From Gnetum montanum (lineage: Eukaryota > Streptophyta > Gnetopsida > Gnetales > Gnetaceae): a stretch of 26,365 nucleotides of DNA. Of this stretch, positions 8,375 to 17,079 are shown piece after piece. The position numbers were made by a program, and so were the translations under genes. The stretch's first letter is position 1. Every line of letters starts with the position of its first letter. Below the pieces are notes generated by a model. It was not told the DNA's origin. It searched no databases and was given only the letters and a program-made list of their open reading frames with translations. The DNA lies in NCBI GenBank assembly GCA_015680685.1, contig MNCI01025004.1, positions 4,943-31,307 of the forward strand, in the 5' to 3' direction.

Positions 8375-10163
8375 GGACATCACCCAAAAGATGGAAGTGT
8401 AAAATATCCTTTAGTCACTAAGCTCTGTAGCATCACCATCATCTAAGTCAGATGCTATACTAGTAGGTCTCCTCTTCATCATCATCACTACAAGTGTTGG
8501 TGCTAGAGACATGTTGCTCATCATCATCATCTAACAATGGAACTGTGATAGGAGCTCTTCGAGGACAAAGCTTCACTCAAAATTGTCATGATGTGGGTGG
8601 ATGAGATGAAGCCTTCTAAGAGGATGAGGAAGCACCCTTCCTTTTGTAGGTAGTGGGATTAGCTAATTCCCATTAAGATGTTGTTCCAAATATGTTTTCC
8701 ATTACTTTTTGCCCAAAGGATTAAGGAGCATCCTCATGAGCATAAGTATTAAGTTCAAGTGGATTAGGATTAGGAATGGACTTCCCTTGAACATATTCTA
8801 GTAGTGCTATAAGCTCCTTAAAATTAGATGCATTTCCCAAGTCATAAGCTTGGGATGGTTTAACTATTGCAGAGTGTCTAGCTAATTTAAGATAATCCTT
8901 CTCAGTATCTAATATTTGAGGAGTGGTGATCTCCTAAAATTGCTACCCATTATGAGGTAATGGTAGACCAACTACATCCATTCTTTTATGAAAGTAAGAG
9001 AGATTCTATCCAGTCATCTCAAAAGTCTTTGCAAAAGGATTCAATGCCTTCTTAAGGGCTGGAGATACCTAGGAATTCACAAACTTGAACCTCCTAAGCT
9101 GAGGGAAGCCCTTGGATGGTAATGAGGCTTGCTTTCTTCTTGCTTTTTGAGGTCTAGATATTGGTTCTTCATGTTCTATATCAGTACTACTTTTCTCTCA
9201 GTATTTACCAAGACTCCTTTTACCTTTTAGTAGAGACATATCAAGAATAGGAACTCCTTTCTAATAAATTCATAAATTGATGAGAAGAGGATGCCCATAA
9301 ACTCTATCTCTAGTGAAAAGTCCCAACATGTCTCTATAAAGGTTATGTCTAAAGTTTAATGGCTAATCAGTAAGAAAATAATAGATGATAAAAGCTTGAG
9401 CTGGTAGCAAGTAACTATAACTTCCCCCTTTAAAAATGATATTGTACAAAACAATAAGAAATATAATGGAAGCATCTGGGGCCATTTGACTTCTAAGCAC
9501 TTTGCCACTTCTCAATGATTTTGACTAACCAAAAAGAGCATCACAAAACTCATCATGGACAACAGGGATTACACCATTCTAGAAAATATCTCACATAGAA
9601 TGAATGATGACCCTATGAACCTCAGAGCTAGAAATTCCAAGACTGGCATTAACTACTTGAATGAGCTTAATTAAAATACCCCCAATAGTAGAAGTAAAAG
9701 CCCCAACAATAGCATTAGGGATAGAAATATTATTGTATAACTCCTTGATGAGAGTCTCAAGAATATAAAAATTCATCATAATGAAAGAAACCTAATTAAT
9801 TTCTTGAAAGGATACCATAAATTCCTTTTAATGATGCTTCTGGAAGCTAAGAGACCTTTCAAAGATAGTGGATACAAAGAGTGTTATTTCAAATCGATGT
9901 TAAGCACGTGTGAAGTAGAATTGAGGTACATAAGAATTTAATTTGATTGAGAAACCTTCCTTTGCCTTCTTACTCTTATGTGGTAGAGCTCTTGATGTCC
10001 TAATATTCTTGTGGGCTCTAGAGCTAAAAGAAAATGGACTAATTTGCACTTTGGAGGAAGCTCTTAATGATTGCACTTGGACATCTAAACTTAGCTGGGA
10101 TGAAGCAGGAAAAGAAAGAAAAATTTTCTTTAAGTAGTTGTTTCTATCAAGGGTTTTCCCCAT
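8375..10163 (-). pseudogene. Element A second ORF: plant retrotransposon-associated protein of unknown role
   Basis: One minus-strand frame runs about 590 codons from an ATG at 10163 to the purine tract, broken only by stops, most at codons one transition from Trp or Gln. The N-terminal ~90 residues are basic and Ser-rich. The middle has 'VHDEFCDALFG', 'MAPDASIIFLIVLYNIIFKG', 'YLLPAQAFIIYYFLTD' and 'RVYGHPLLINL' followed by 'KGVPILD'. This layout is like the 'putative plant transposon protein' domain (PF20167-like), where 'LPYG..L......GVP' closes the domain. The C-terminal third is polar and ends in an acidic stretch (DDDDE, DDDEEE) near 8450-8510. It has no RT, integrase or protease motif and no obvious transmembrane segment typical of env. 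The family match is from memory of its pattern. The function is unknown. Confidence 0.55.
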
Positions 10164-10599
10164 GAAATTAGATGTCTAATTAAACATGTAGATGTTTATT
10201 CTAAGTACATAGAAACTCAAAAGGAAATCTATTAAAAAGGTGAGATATCTAAGGTTAGAGTTTATCCTAATAGTGAGACAACTACATAGAAATTTGGTTG
10301 CTCTTGTAGCAAAAGGATGGGAACTTAGAGGTATTGTTACCATGGATGAAAGATCTTATAAAACACATGTTTTTTATGTAGGATGAAGAAAAAAAACTTA
10401 CCTCTACTCACCTTGCCTATTGATTGAAGATCATGAAGTTTATGGAGATTGGAAATAATGAGTTCTTTTCAAAGTTTCTTCTTTCTTTGTACAATCCTCT
10501 TGTATTTAAAAGGTTTAATTTCCTTTTATGAAATTGTTTGAGTATGTTCTTTCCTTTTCTCCTCTTTTTCTTATCCTTCAAACCTTTTTGACCTACAAG
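10164..10599 (-). other. Element A leader between gag and second ORF
   Basis: Where protease should begin there is instead about 440 bp of stop-rich sequence, with further AGATGTCT-like octamers (10170, 10190, 10244). A GTGAGT donor-like site on the minus strand near 10410 ('GGCAAGGTGAGT') could be a splice site for expressing the second ORF. That is inference. Confidence 0.35.
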
Positions 10600-11379
10600 G
10601 TATTCTTTCTTGGCCCTTTTGGATTAGACTAAGGTGTCATATTGTATAACCAAGTATTCATGTGATAATGTTTCAAATGACAATTAGCTTATTTATGCCC
10701 AAACCTACCATAGTAGTAACATTTAATGTTTCATGCATGAGAAAAATGATCAAACCTTGGAACATAATTTGAATGAAACATTTGAGGATAATTCTTGTTT
10801 AAGTGAAGCTCTTAAGGAAGCTTTTGTTTGTTGATGACTTCCAAGTTCACTTTTATAATGTGGATCTCTTCCTTGTCCTAAAACTATATGAAGGGATTAT
10901 TTCCCTTTAACAAGTCTTTCATTTACAAGCTTCATATCTATAAGCTTTTTTATGATCTACTCATAATATGAGGTTATCTTTTGATTCTCAACCCTTAGGT
11001 TTGATTTTTCTAGTGAAATATTTAAGTAGTTTTGATTTAGTTCAAATAACTCTCAATATTTATCATTTAAGATCTTTTTCAATTTAATACACAATTTTAA
11101 AAAGATAAAATCTCATTGCATAATAGATCATACATTTATTCCATGGTTCCTTTAGGTTCTTTGGTTTCCATTAATGGATTACAATTAGCAAGAGCCATGC
11201 ATATAAGATGTGAATCTTCCTTACAATCATCAATTTCTTTCTCACTTTGTTCACATTCATCCCAACTGGTCACCTTCAAATTGGTCCTTCTGTTGAAACC
11301 TACTAGCACTAGGAGATTCGAAGGTCACATGGCCTCTTCCTCCAAACACCCAACGTTCTATGGATGATGCATCAATATT
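10600..11379 (-). pseudogene. Element A gag C-terminal region: two zinc-knuckle relics and coiled coil
   Basis: Directly after the gag stop the frame continues with a first zinc knuckle near 11330-11375. Its spacing CX2CX4HX4C and the 'GGRGHVTFE' core survive, but all three Cys are replaced (Arg, Phe, Ser). Next come 'TSWDECEQSEKEIDDCKED' and 'HLICMALANCN' (about 11270-11190), a coiled-coil stretch with 'KSNLRVENQKI' and 'LVNERLVKG', and 'VLGQGRD' with 'KSELG'. A second knuckle at about 10690-10735 reads 'CYYYGRFGHK.ANC', with the second Cys replaced by Tyr. 'NPKGPRK' then marks the point where protease normally begins. This order fits SIRE/Tork-like copia gag regions. One frameshift and many stops are present. 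Confidence 0.7.
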
Positions 11380-12201
11380 TTAACTTTTAAAATTCTTATC
11401 TTTTTCTTTACCTTTAATACTTAATTTATTGAATATTTTTCCTTTTCTTGCAAGAAATCTTTGAACCCTGCTAGATAAGAGGACCAACTCATCTTCATTA
11501 TTTGCTTCTTGTTCAGGAGGCTCCTTCTCCTTTGATGAAGATTTCAAGGCAATGGGCTTTTCCTTTATTGTAACTTCTCTAATGAGGTTCATCTTATAGG
11601 TAGTAAGTGCACTTGGAAGCTCTTCAAAAGTTAGGATGGAAAAATCCTTAATTTCCTCCATGGTTTTTACCTTAGGTCTAAATTCACATTACAAGTTTCT
11701 TATAATCTTTATGATAACACTGCTTTTAGATAGAACCTTACCAATACCTCTAATTGCTACAACAAGATCATTTGTCCTAGAGAAGTAGTCCTTAATCCTT
11801 TTTCCTTCTCTCATTTTTAATTTATTGTATTTACTTTGCAACACTAAAAGTTTTGATTATTTTACAACTACTGTACCTTCATAGATTACTTCTAATGTTT
11901 TTCAAATTTCTTTGGAAGTCTTAGATCTAGCTACTATATTAAATTCAAATTTACTAAAACAAAAATAAAGAAAATTCTTTACTTTATAATCAAACATGAA
12001 CTTGTCTCTTTCATCTTGCATCCATTTTCTTCTTGGCTTGGTAGTTGATGTGTTGCTGTCAATGGATGATGCATAACCTTCAAGAATAGACTTCTAGACT
12101 TCAAATTTCCTAGATTTGAAGAATCTTTGCATTCTTGCTTTCCAAAACATAAAGTCAATCCCATAAAACATAGATGGCTTGGTGTAGGATGTCCTTTCCA
12201 T
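11380..12201 (-). pseudogene. Ty1/copia gag (UBN2-type) of element A
   Basis: From the ATG at 12201, 43 bp past the PBS, one frame runs 273 codons to a stop at 11380, with four internal stops. Recognisable copia gag features in order are 'PSMFYGIDFMFWKARMQRFF' near the start (usual 'P.F.G.NF..WK.RM..FL') and 'EIxKTLEVIYEGT' (usual 'W..L...YEGT'). Then come 'KYNKLKMREGKRIKDYFSR', 'TMEEIKDFSILTFEELPSAL' (usual 'V.+I.E..DL..L+..EL..SL') and 'EDELVLLSSRVQRFLARKGK' just before the zinc knuckles. Gag is the capsid protein of the virus-like particle. Two of the stops (UGA, UAG) sit at positions normally Trp. Length and domain order are normal. Confidence 0.85.
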
Positions 12202-12243
12202 TATTCACTATTGAGATGTGAAGCACAAACTTGAGAGAACCAA

Positions 12244-12255
12244 GCTCTAATACCA
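12244..12255 (-). other. Element A primer-binding site (initiator Met tRNA)
   Basis: The minus strand reads TGGTATTAGAGC, differing by one C-to-T from the standard TGGTATCAGAGC complement of tRNA-iMet used by plant copia elements. Two bases separate it from the LTR end at 12258. Confidence 0.9.
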
Positions 12256-12257
12256 CT

Positions 12258-13065
12258 TGAGGATCAAGAACTTAAAAGGAAAATAGAATATGTTTCCTAA
12301 TTAAAACAACCAAGGAAACTACACAAAATTTTTACATGTTTTCCCAACTTGGGTACCTCTACACTTAGAGGGTAGAATCCTTGCCCACCTTTGGAATTTG
12401 TTCCTTAGAAAAATGTGTTTTTAAGGATACCAAAATCTTTATAAGATTTAAGCTTTACTCGACATGTTTTGTTGTTGAAAAAACAATCAACCCTACAAGG
12501 TCCCTACAAGCTCAAAATGTCATTTAAAAGATGTCATAACCTTTACAAAATGTGAGCTTTTCACTGGAGTGTTTCATCATTATGAAGCCATTCAATCCCA
12601 AAAGATCCTAACAAGCTCATGAGATGCCTTCTCACAAAAATCACATCAAACCCATAGGACTTACAAGAAAGAAGAAAAAAATCAAGAAAAGAGTGTAACT
12701 CAATTTACAAATTCCTAATATAAATGATTATAACAATGAAGAATAAAGTTAATTCACTTAAGGCTTACAATTCTTGATATTCGATGAATAGTGCTTACTC
12801 ATTTCCCAAGAATTTCACTCTGTCATATATCCTTTAAGTTTTCAAAAACTCCTTGAAATTCATCAAAAGCTATGAAATGACTAGCTTGGGTATCTAATTC
12901 AAAGTTGACACATATAACTAATATTAGCTTCAATTCAAGAGACATGTCTACATGGAGATGTCTACCTAAGACTTCTATCCTACAAGTTAGATGTTTATTG
13001 TCAAAGTGAGATGTCTACTCAACTTGCAAACTTAAGATCTGAAACATTCCTTTCTTATTTTGACA
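12258..13065 (-). repeat. Element A 5' LTR
   Basis: On the minus strand it begins TGTCAAAATAAG (13065) and ends GATCCTCA (12258), two bases before the PBS. It aligns over its full length with 7399-8236, with divergence high enough to be obvious by eye, so the insertion is old. AGATGTCT-type octamers cluster at about 12945-13020, in the U3 part by position. The sequence from 13066 to about 13264 holds repeated 'TCTTAGCTC' phrases (about 13135-13205) and nothing else recognised. Confidence 0.8.
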
Positions 13066-13264
13066 TTTCAGTAGCCCTTGAAATAGCTTCATTTGTCTTG
13101 TAGACTCCATTTAAATTCTAACTCTCATTATTTCTTCTTAGCTCTTATTTGGTCATCTTAATGTAGCTCTTGTTCTATCTTAGCTCTTCTTTTGAAGTCT
13201 TAGCTCAACATGTTCCTTCTTAGTCCTACAAGACTACAAACACACTTCCACATTCTACATGTTC

Positions 13265-13649
13265 CTTAAGATTTTAACATACCAAAAGGTTAACATATAA
13301 AAGAACAAATCTTTGATCATGGGGAGCCTAGGGTTATCTTCTTGTGACACTTAGAACCATTAGAGGTAATCTAGCACTACCACCATAGTTACATCATAAG
13401 ATTGAATAGATGGCTAATCCTTCTTCTCTTTGTTCACTTGACTCTTATTACTAGCCTTATTAGCTTTGCAACTCCATGCTAGCATGATCTCTTAGTCTTT
13501 ATTCCTAAATTCCATAAGTCAAACTCCTAAAAGGATACTCGTGAATAATTGCAACTCCTCATACTAGGGATCCTTTCATCCAAAGGTTAATTAAATTATT
13601 TACATTTTATAATATAACTATGCTCCATAATTAGAAATGAGACATTACA
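13265..13649. repeat. LTR family C, truncated copy
   Basis: This aligns with 19830-20219. Shared stretches include 'CC.TTAGAGG.AATC..ACA.T.CCACCAT.GTTA', 'TTACTAGC.TTA...GC.TTGCAACTCCATG' and the terminal 'GA.ACATTACA'. The first 280 bp of the other copy are missing or unalignable. No PBS or purine tract follows. The 135 bp after it (13650-13785) contain nothing recognised. Confidence 0.55.
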
Positions 13650-13943
13650 AAGAGAAAGAAGTCAAAAATCTTACCAAATGTCCTTCATGCATGATCTCTC
13701 ATGCCAGGTGTGATAGCACCAAGATCCTCCAACTCGCTTTCATTATCTAGATCTTCTAATTTCCTTTCATGCTTGACATCTATGTTGATCTTTTGGTATG
13801 TCAAAATCTTCAGAAAAATGAAAAACATAGGATGTTTGTGTGGTGTTTTGCTTATAGGACAAGAACTTGGATTGAGATAATAAGGCTTGAGAAAGCTTAA
13901 GAACATGGACAAGGAATGAAGGATTCATCATGCAAAGCTAAGT

Positions 13944-14285
13944 GAACAAAGACGTCTTCTGAGAAACAATAGATGTCTTGGAAGAATTGAAGGGTGCACA
14001 CAAAAAGACATCTCCAAGAAATAGCAGACATCTTTCTTTAGGTAAAGACATCTTCACCAAACAAAGACATATTTACAAAGTGCAGTCCAGTTTCAAAAAT
14101 ATGTCTTTCTCCAGACAAAGACATCTTTACAAAGTGCAATCTTGTTTCAAAAATATGTCTTTCTCCAGAAAAAGACATCTTCCTAGAATGGAGACTTCAA
14201 AAAGGCATCTTTTACTAGACAAAGGCACATTCTGAGAATGAGGCCAAATATAGAAAGACATCTTAGGCATGAAGAAGACATATTC
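13944..14285. repeat. AGACATCT octamer array in the LTR U3
   Basis: At least ten copies or close variants of AAAGACATCTTT occur here in either orientation, including 13944, 14007, 14027, 14046, 14118, 14171 and 14256. Within it, a ~54-bp unit ('CTTTCTCCAGA.AAAGACATCTT', then 'ACAAAGTGCA.TC..GTTTCAAAAATATGT') is tandemly repeated between about 14064 and 14170. The 3' LTR keeps a shorter version at 19048-19230. The placement upstream of the TATA box suggests an enhancer-like role, which is inference. Confidence 0.65.
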
Positions 14286-14752
14286 CATGACCATTAGTTA
14301 CCATTAGCTAGTTGTTGCATGAATCCAAGATGGATTTGGAAACATGGTAACTCATTGAAAAATGTGGAAGCTTATGTGCAATCATTGTATAATTATTTGT
14401 CAATCATTGTAGTCACTATTTCTCCTTATTATATTATCATTTATCCATTATAAAGTGTGTTGTACCTCAAAGTGCCAAGATTAGCAAAGTAAGTTGCATT
14501 AATTTTTCTTGTAAGTCTTGTTCTCCCTTGGATCCTGTAGGGTTGATGTGCTTCTTGAGGGAAGGAATCTTGCTTGAGCTTGTTGAGATCCTATGGGATT
14601 GAGTGGTTGGTGTTGCAGCATAAAATTCCAAAGTAGAGCTTAAGATTTTAAAGGTTATGGAAGCTTGGAAACCACATTCTAAGCTTGACAAGACCCTACG
14701 GAGTTGAGTGGTTGATGCAACATCACAACACTTTGGAGTGAGGCTTAGAGAT

Positions 14753-14760
14753 TATATAAG
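14753..14760 (+). promoter_or_regulatory. Element B TATA box
   Basis: TATATAAG lies about 180 bp before the LTR end, a normal place for a copia LTR promoter. The 3' LTR is truncated before this point, so only the 5' LTR keeps it. Confidence 0.6.
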
Positions 14761-14945
14761 GTGTGGTGCCCTTCAAACCATAGTTTGTAAGAAAAAAATT
14801 CTAAAGGTGTGCTTGCAAACTACCCTTTGATTGTGGACTACCTAATTTGGGAAACCACATTAAATTGGTGTGCTTTTGTGTCAAAGAATTGAAGATTAAG
14901 GAACTTATTCATCCCTCCTCCCTTCTAAGTTCAACAATCCACAAG

Positions 14946-14957
14946 TGGTATCAAAGA
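14946..14957 (+). other. Element B primer-binding site (initiator Met tRNA)
   Basis: TGGTATCAAAGA matches the standard TGGTATCAGAGC at ten of twelve positions, two bases after the LTR end. Confidence 0.85.
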
Positions 14958-14997
14958 CTAGTACTCTTTCTTTCTATCTCAATCTTCAAAAGTAAAC

Positions 14998-15578
14998 ATG
15001 GAAGAACCACTCAACATTAGACACATCTTGATAAAGAGACTAATGTACATCATCAACTGATGTGCTCAATTCCTTTGTAACATCTATTATTAAGGTAAGT
15101 TGACAATTCTTATGATTATCAAAATTTCCTTCTTTACATTCAAAAAGCAAGAAGACTATGCTTATAAAGTTGACAATTCTTATGATTATCAAAATGACAC
15201 TTCCTTTGAAGATAGGTATGAGATATTTTTTCATAACATTCTTTCTTTCCAAAACTTGTGTATTGCAATAAAATGTGCTTTACATGCCAAGGAAATAAAA
15301 ATCAAAGTTCTTAATGATGAATGCTCTTATCTTGAAAAGGAAAACTTAGACCTTAGGACTAACATTCAAAGACTAACAAAAATGTTTGAGTAGGTGAACA
15401 AGAGCTCTACAGAGAAATCCAAAAATCAAAAACAATATTTATCCAAGTTTGGAAAATCTTCTAAACCAAAAACCTAAAATGCTTCTTTTGTCATAAATAT
15501 GGTCATATTCAAGCTTTTTATTATCTTAGAATGCATCACCACTCTTGGTCTTTGTAAAACCAACCTAGAAAGCAAACC
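14998..15578 (+). pseudogene. Element B gag remnant with internal deletion
   Basis: The ATG at 14998 begins 'MEEPLNIRH' and soon hits a stop. The normal ~250-residue capsid domain is absent. What remains is a coiled-coil segment (15100-15393, ending 'YLEKENLDLRTNIQRLTKMF'), a basic linker, and a zinc knuckle at about 15480-15520 ('CFFCHKYGHIQAF') with its last Cys replaced. At the deletion point a 29-bp exact direct repeat (15097-15125 and 15167-15195) suggests repair slippage. In the family this region packages RNA. Here it could not form capsid. Confidence 0.7.
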
Positions 15579-15853
15579 ATGCAGGTTTGGAAAGAAAAAG
15601 AAGGAAAGACTAAAAAGAATTTGATAGCTCAAATTACTTTCTCCAATGACAATGCTAGCACATGGTATATTGACAATGGGTGTTCAAGGCACATGACAAG
15701 TGAAAAATCTTACTTCACCCACTTTACAAAACAAAATTGTGATACAGTCACTTTTGGAGATGACATGGAAGCACCTATAAAAGGTATTAGTACTATAGGA
15801 GGTAAAGGTCAAGGATTACAAATTTTAAACAAAGTATTTCCATTGATGGATTA
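15579..15853 (+). pseudogene. Element B aspartic protease
   Basis: An uninterrupted frame from 15579 contains 'KKNLIAQITF' and then 'TWYIDNGCSRHMT', matching the copia protease signature 'WYLDSGCSRHMTG'. The catalytic Asp-Ser-Gly triplet reads Asp-Asn-Gly, so the Ser is lost though the Asp is kept. 'VTFGDD' and 'IKGISTIGG' follow in the expected order. A single-base frameshift near 15825 then moves the coding into another frame. The enzyme would cleave the Gag-Pol polyprotein. Confidence 0.85.
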
Positions 15854-16880
15854 AAACATAATCTTGTTGGTGTAAGTCAACTTTGTGATTTAAATTTTAA
15901 TGTTACCTTTTCAAAAGGAAGTTGTAAAACACAAGATTTATCTACTCAAAATGTTGTGATTGAAGGATCTAGAAAAGGAAATGTGTATATCACTATCTTT
16001 GGAAATTCTTCTAACCTTGAATCTATGGGTTTAGTAATTTGTGCAAATGATACATGTCTTTGGCATAGGAATTTTGGCCACATAAATAAGGAAATTCTTC
16101 AAACTTGGTATTCAAATAAATGGTCCATGGTCTCCCTAAGCTTAAATATTTCAACCTAAATACATGTGAAGCCTATCAAAAATGGAAGCAAATAAGGGTA
16201 AGATTTGGTATGAAAAATTGCATTTTGATTTCTTGTCCCTTAGATCTGCTTCATATGGATGTGGTTGGTTCAATTCAGACTCTTAGCTTAGTAAAGAAAC
16301 GATATTTTTTGACCATTATTGATGATTATTCTCGCTTTACTTGCATTGCCTTTTTATATCACAAAGATGAGATGTTTGATCATTTTCTGAGAATTAGCAA
16401 TCAAATCCAAAAAGAAAAAGGATATGGTATTAAAGTTATCAAAAGTGACAATGGAGGTAAGTTCAAAAATGAAAAGTTTGAACAATTCTCTCAAATGAAT
16501 GATATTCTACATCAATTCTCTGCTGCAAGAACTCCTCAACAAAATGATGTAGTTGGACAGAAGAATAGAATCTTAAATGAGATGGGGAGAATGATATTCA
16601 TTGATTGAAGTCTTCTTCATCACTTCTATAATAAGTTCTAGTAAGAATATTCACTTCTAAAACTTCTTATGAATTATGGACTAGTAGAAAATCGTCATTC
16701 GCTTATTTTCATGTTTTTGGTTCAAAATGTTATATTTTAAATGATAAAGATAACTTGAGAAAATTTGATGCAAAAACCAATGAAGGAATTTTCTTAGGAT
16801 ATTCTCTAGTTAGTAGGGCATACAGAGTGCTTAACAAAAGAATGAATACAGTGGAGGAAATCATAAATATCAAAATAGAT
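15826..16880 (+). pseudogene. Element B GAG-pre-integrase and integrase
   Basis: After the protease the frame shifts to 'LKHNLVGVSQLCDLNFNVTF', then 'CLWHRNFGHINKEIL', the His half of the integrase HHCC zinc site. The Cys half reads 'CEAYQKWKQ' with the second Cys changed to Tyr. The catalytic core (16120-16608) has 'LLHMDVVG' with the first Asp, 'DDYSRFT', 'IKSDNGGKF' with the second Asp, and 'TPQQNDVVGQKNR', where the catalytic Glu of 'NGVVERKNR' is replaced by Gly. C-terminal motifs 'FHVFGSKCYI', 'KFDAKTNEGIFLGYS' and 'AYRVLNKR' follow in shifted frames to about 16880. A UGA at 16606 and later shifts complete the inactivation. Confidence 0.9.
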
Positions 16881-17079
16881 GATCATGACATTGTTTTCCC
16901 TTGACCTAATGATGAAACTATTCCCATTCAAAAACTATCTAGCCCAACTCAAGTACAAGATGATAACAATTCAGAATCTAGTAGTGATCATGAAGAAGAT
17001 GATAATAATGATGATCAAGAGAAATCCCCCACTCAATCAAAATTGCCTAGACTCAGCAAAACTCACTCTTCTTAATGAT
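16881..17079 (+). pseudogene. Element B integrase-RT linker
   Basis: The acidic, Ser-rich linker ('SSSDHEEDDNNDDQ' region) is typical of the hinge between integrase and reverse transcriptase in copia pol. It carries stops and a frame change before the RT frame resumes near 17080. Confidence 0.6.

Larger units (their letters stand above)
7399..13065 (-). mobile_element. Element A: pol-less copia-type retrotransposon (gag + second ORF)
   Basis: Two divergent direct repeats (7399-8236 and 12258-13065) bound the element, which reads on the minus strand. The order is 5' LTR, PBS for initiator Met tRNA (12244-12255), gag (12201-11380) with its second zinc-knuckle region (to about 10600), a ~440-bp leader, a second long frame (10163-8375), a purine tract and the 3' LTR. 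No protease, integrase, reverse transcriptase or RNase H motif is present, and there is too little room for them. This resembles the TR-GAG class of non-autonomous plant elements (terminal repeats plus gag only) but with an extra ORF. Flanking pentamers (TATAA, TTTCA) do not form a convincing target duplication, so the ends may be off by a few bases or decayed. Confidence 0.75.
13786..14943 (+). repeat. Element B 5' LTR
   Basis: It starts TGATCTTTTGGTATGTC and ends AATCCACA, two bases before the PBS. The first ~740 bp align with 18886-19551, including the 'ACATAGGATGTTTGTGTGGTGTTTT' region and the 'AATGTGGAAGCTTATGTGCAA' block. The last 400 bp have no counterpart in the truncated 3' LTR. They include an internal duplication (about 14580-14610 and 14685-14725, 'GA(T)CCTA.GG.(A/G)TTGAGTGGTTG'). 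A TATA box at 14753-14760 places the transcription start near 14785. The final 'TTATTCATCCCTCCTCCCTTCTAAGTT' resembles the 3' end of element A's LTR. Confidence 0.85.

Noticed and set aside
9943-10137. 64-codon plus-strand open frame
   Set aside because: Antisense to the N-terminal part of element A's second ORF, which stays in one minus-strand frame far beyond this stretch.
13978-14235. 85-codon plus-strand open frame rich in Lys, Arg, His and Ser
   Set aside because: It is the translation of the AGACATCT repeat array in the element B LTR. The internal repetition is of DNA, not a conserved protein.
13944-14285. CRISPR-like regularly spaced repeats
   Set aside because: The repeat is only 8-12 bp, occurs in both orientations, has irregular and similar spacers and lies in a plant LTR.
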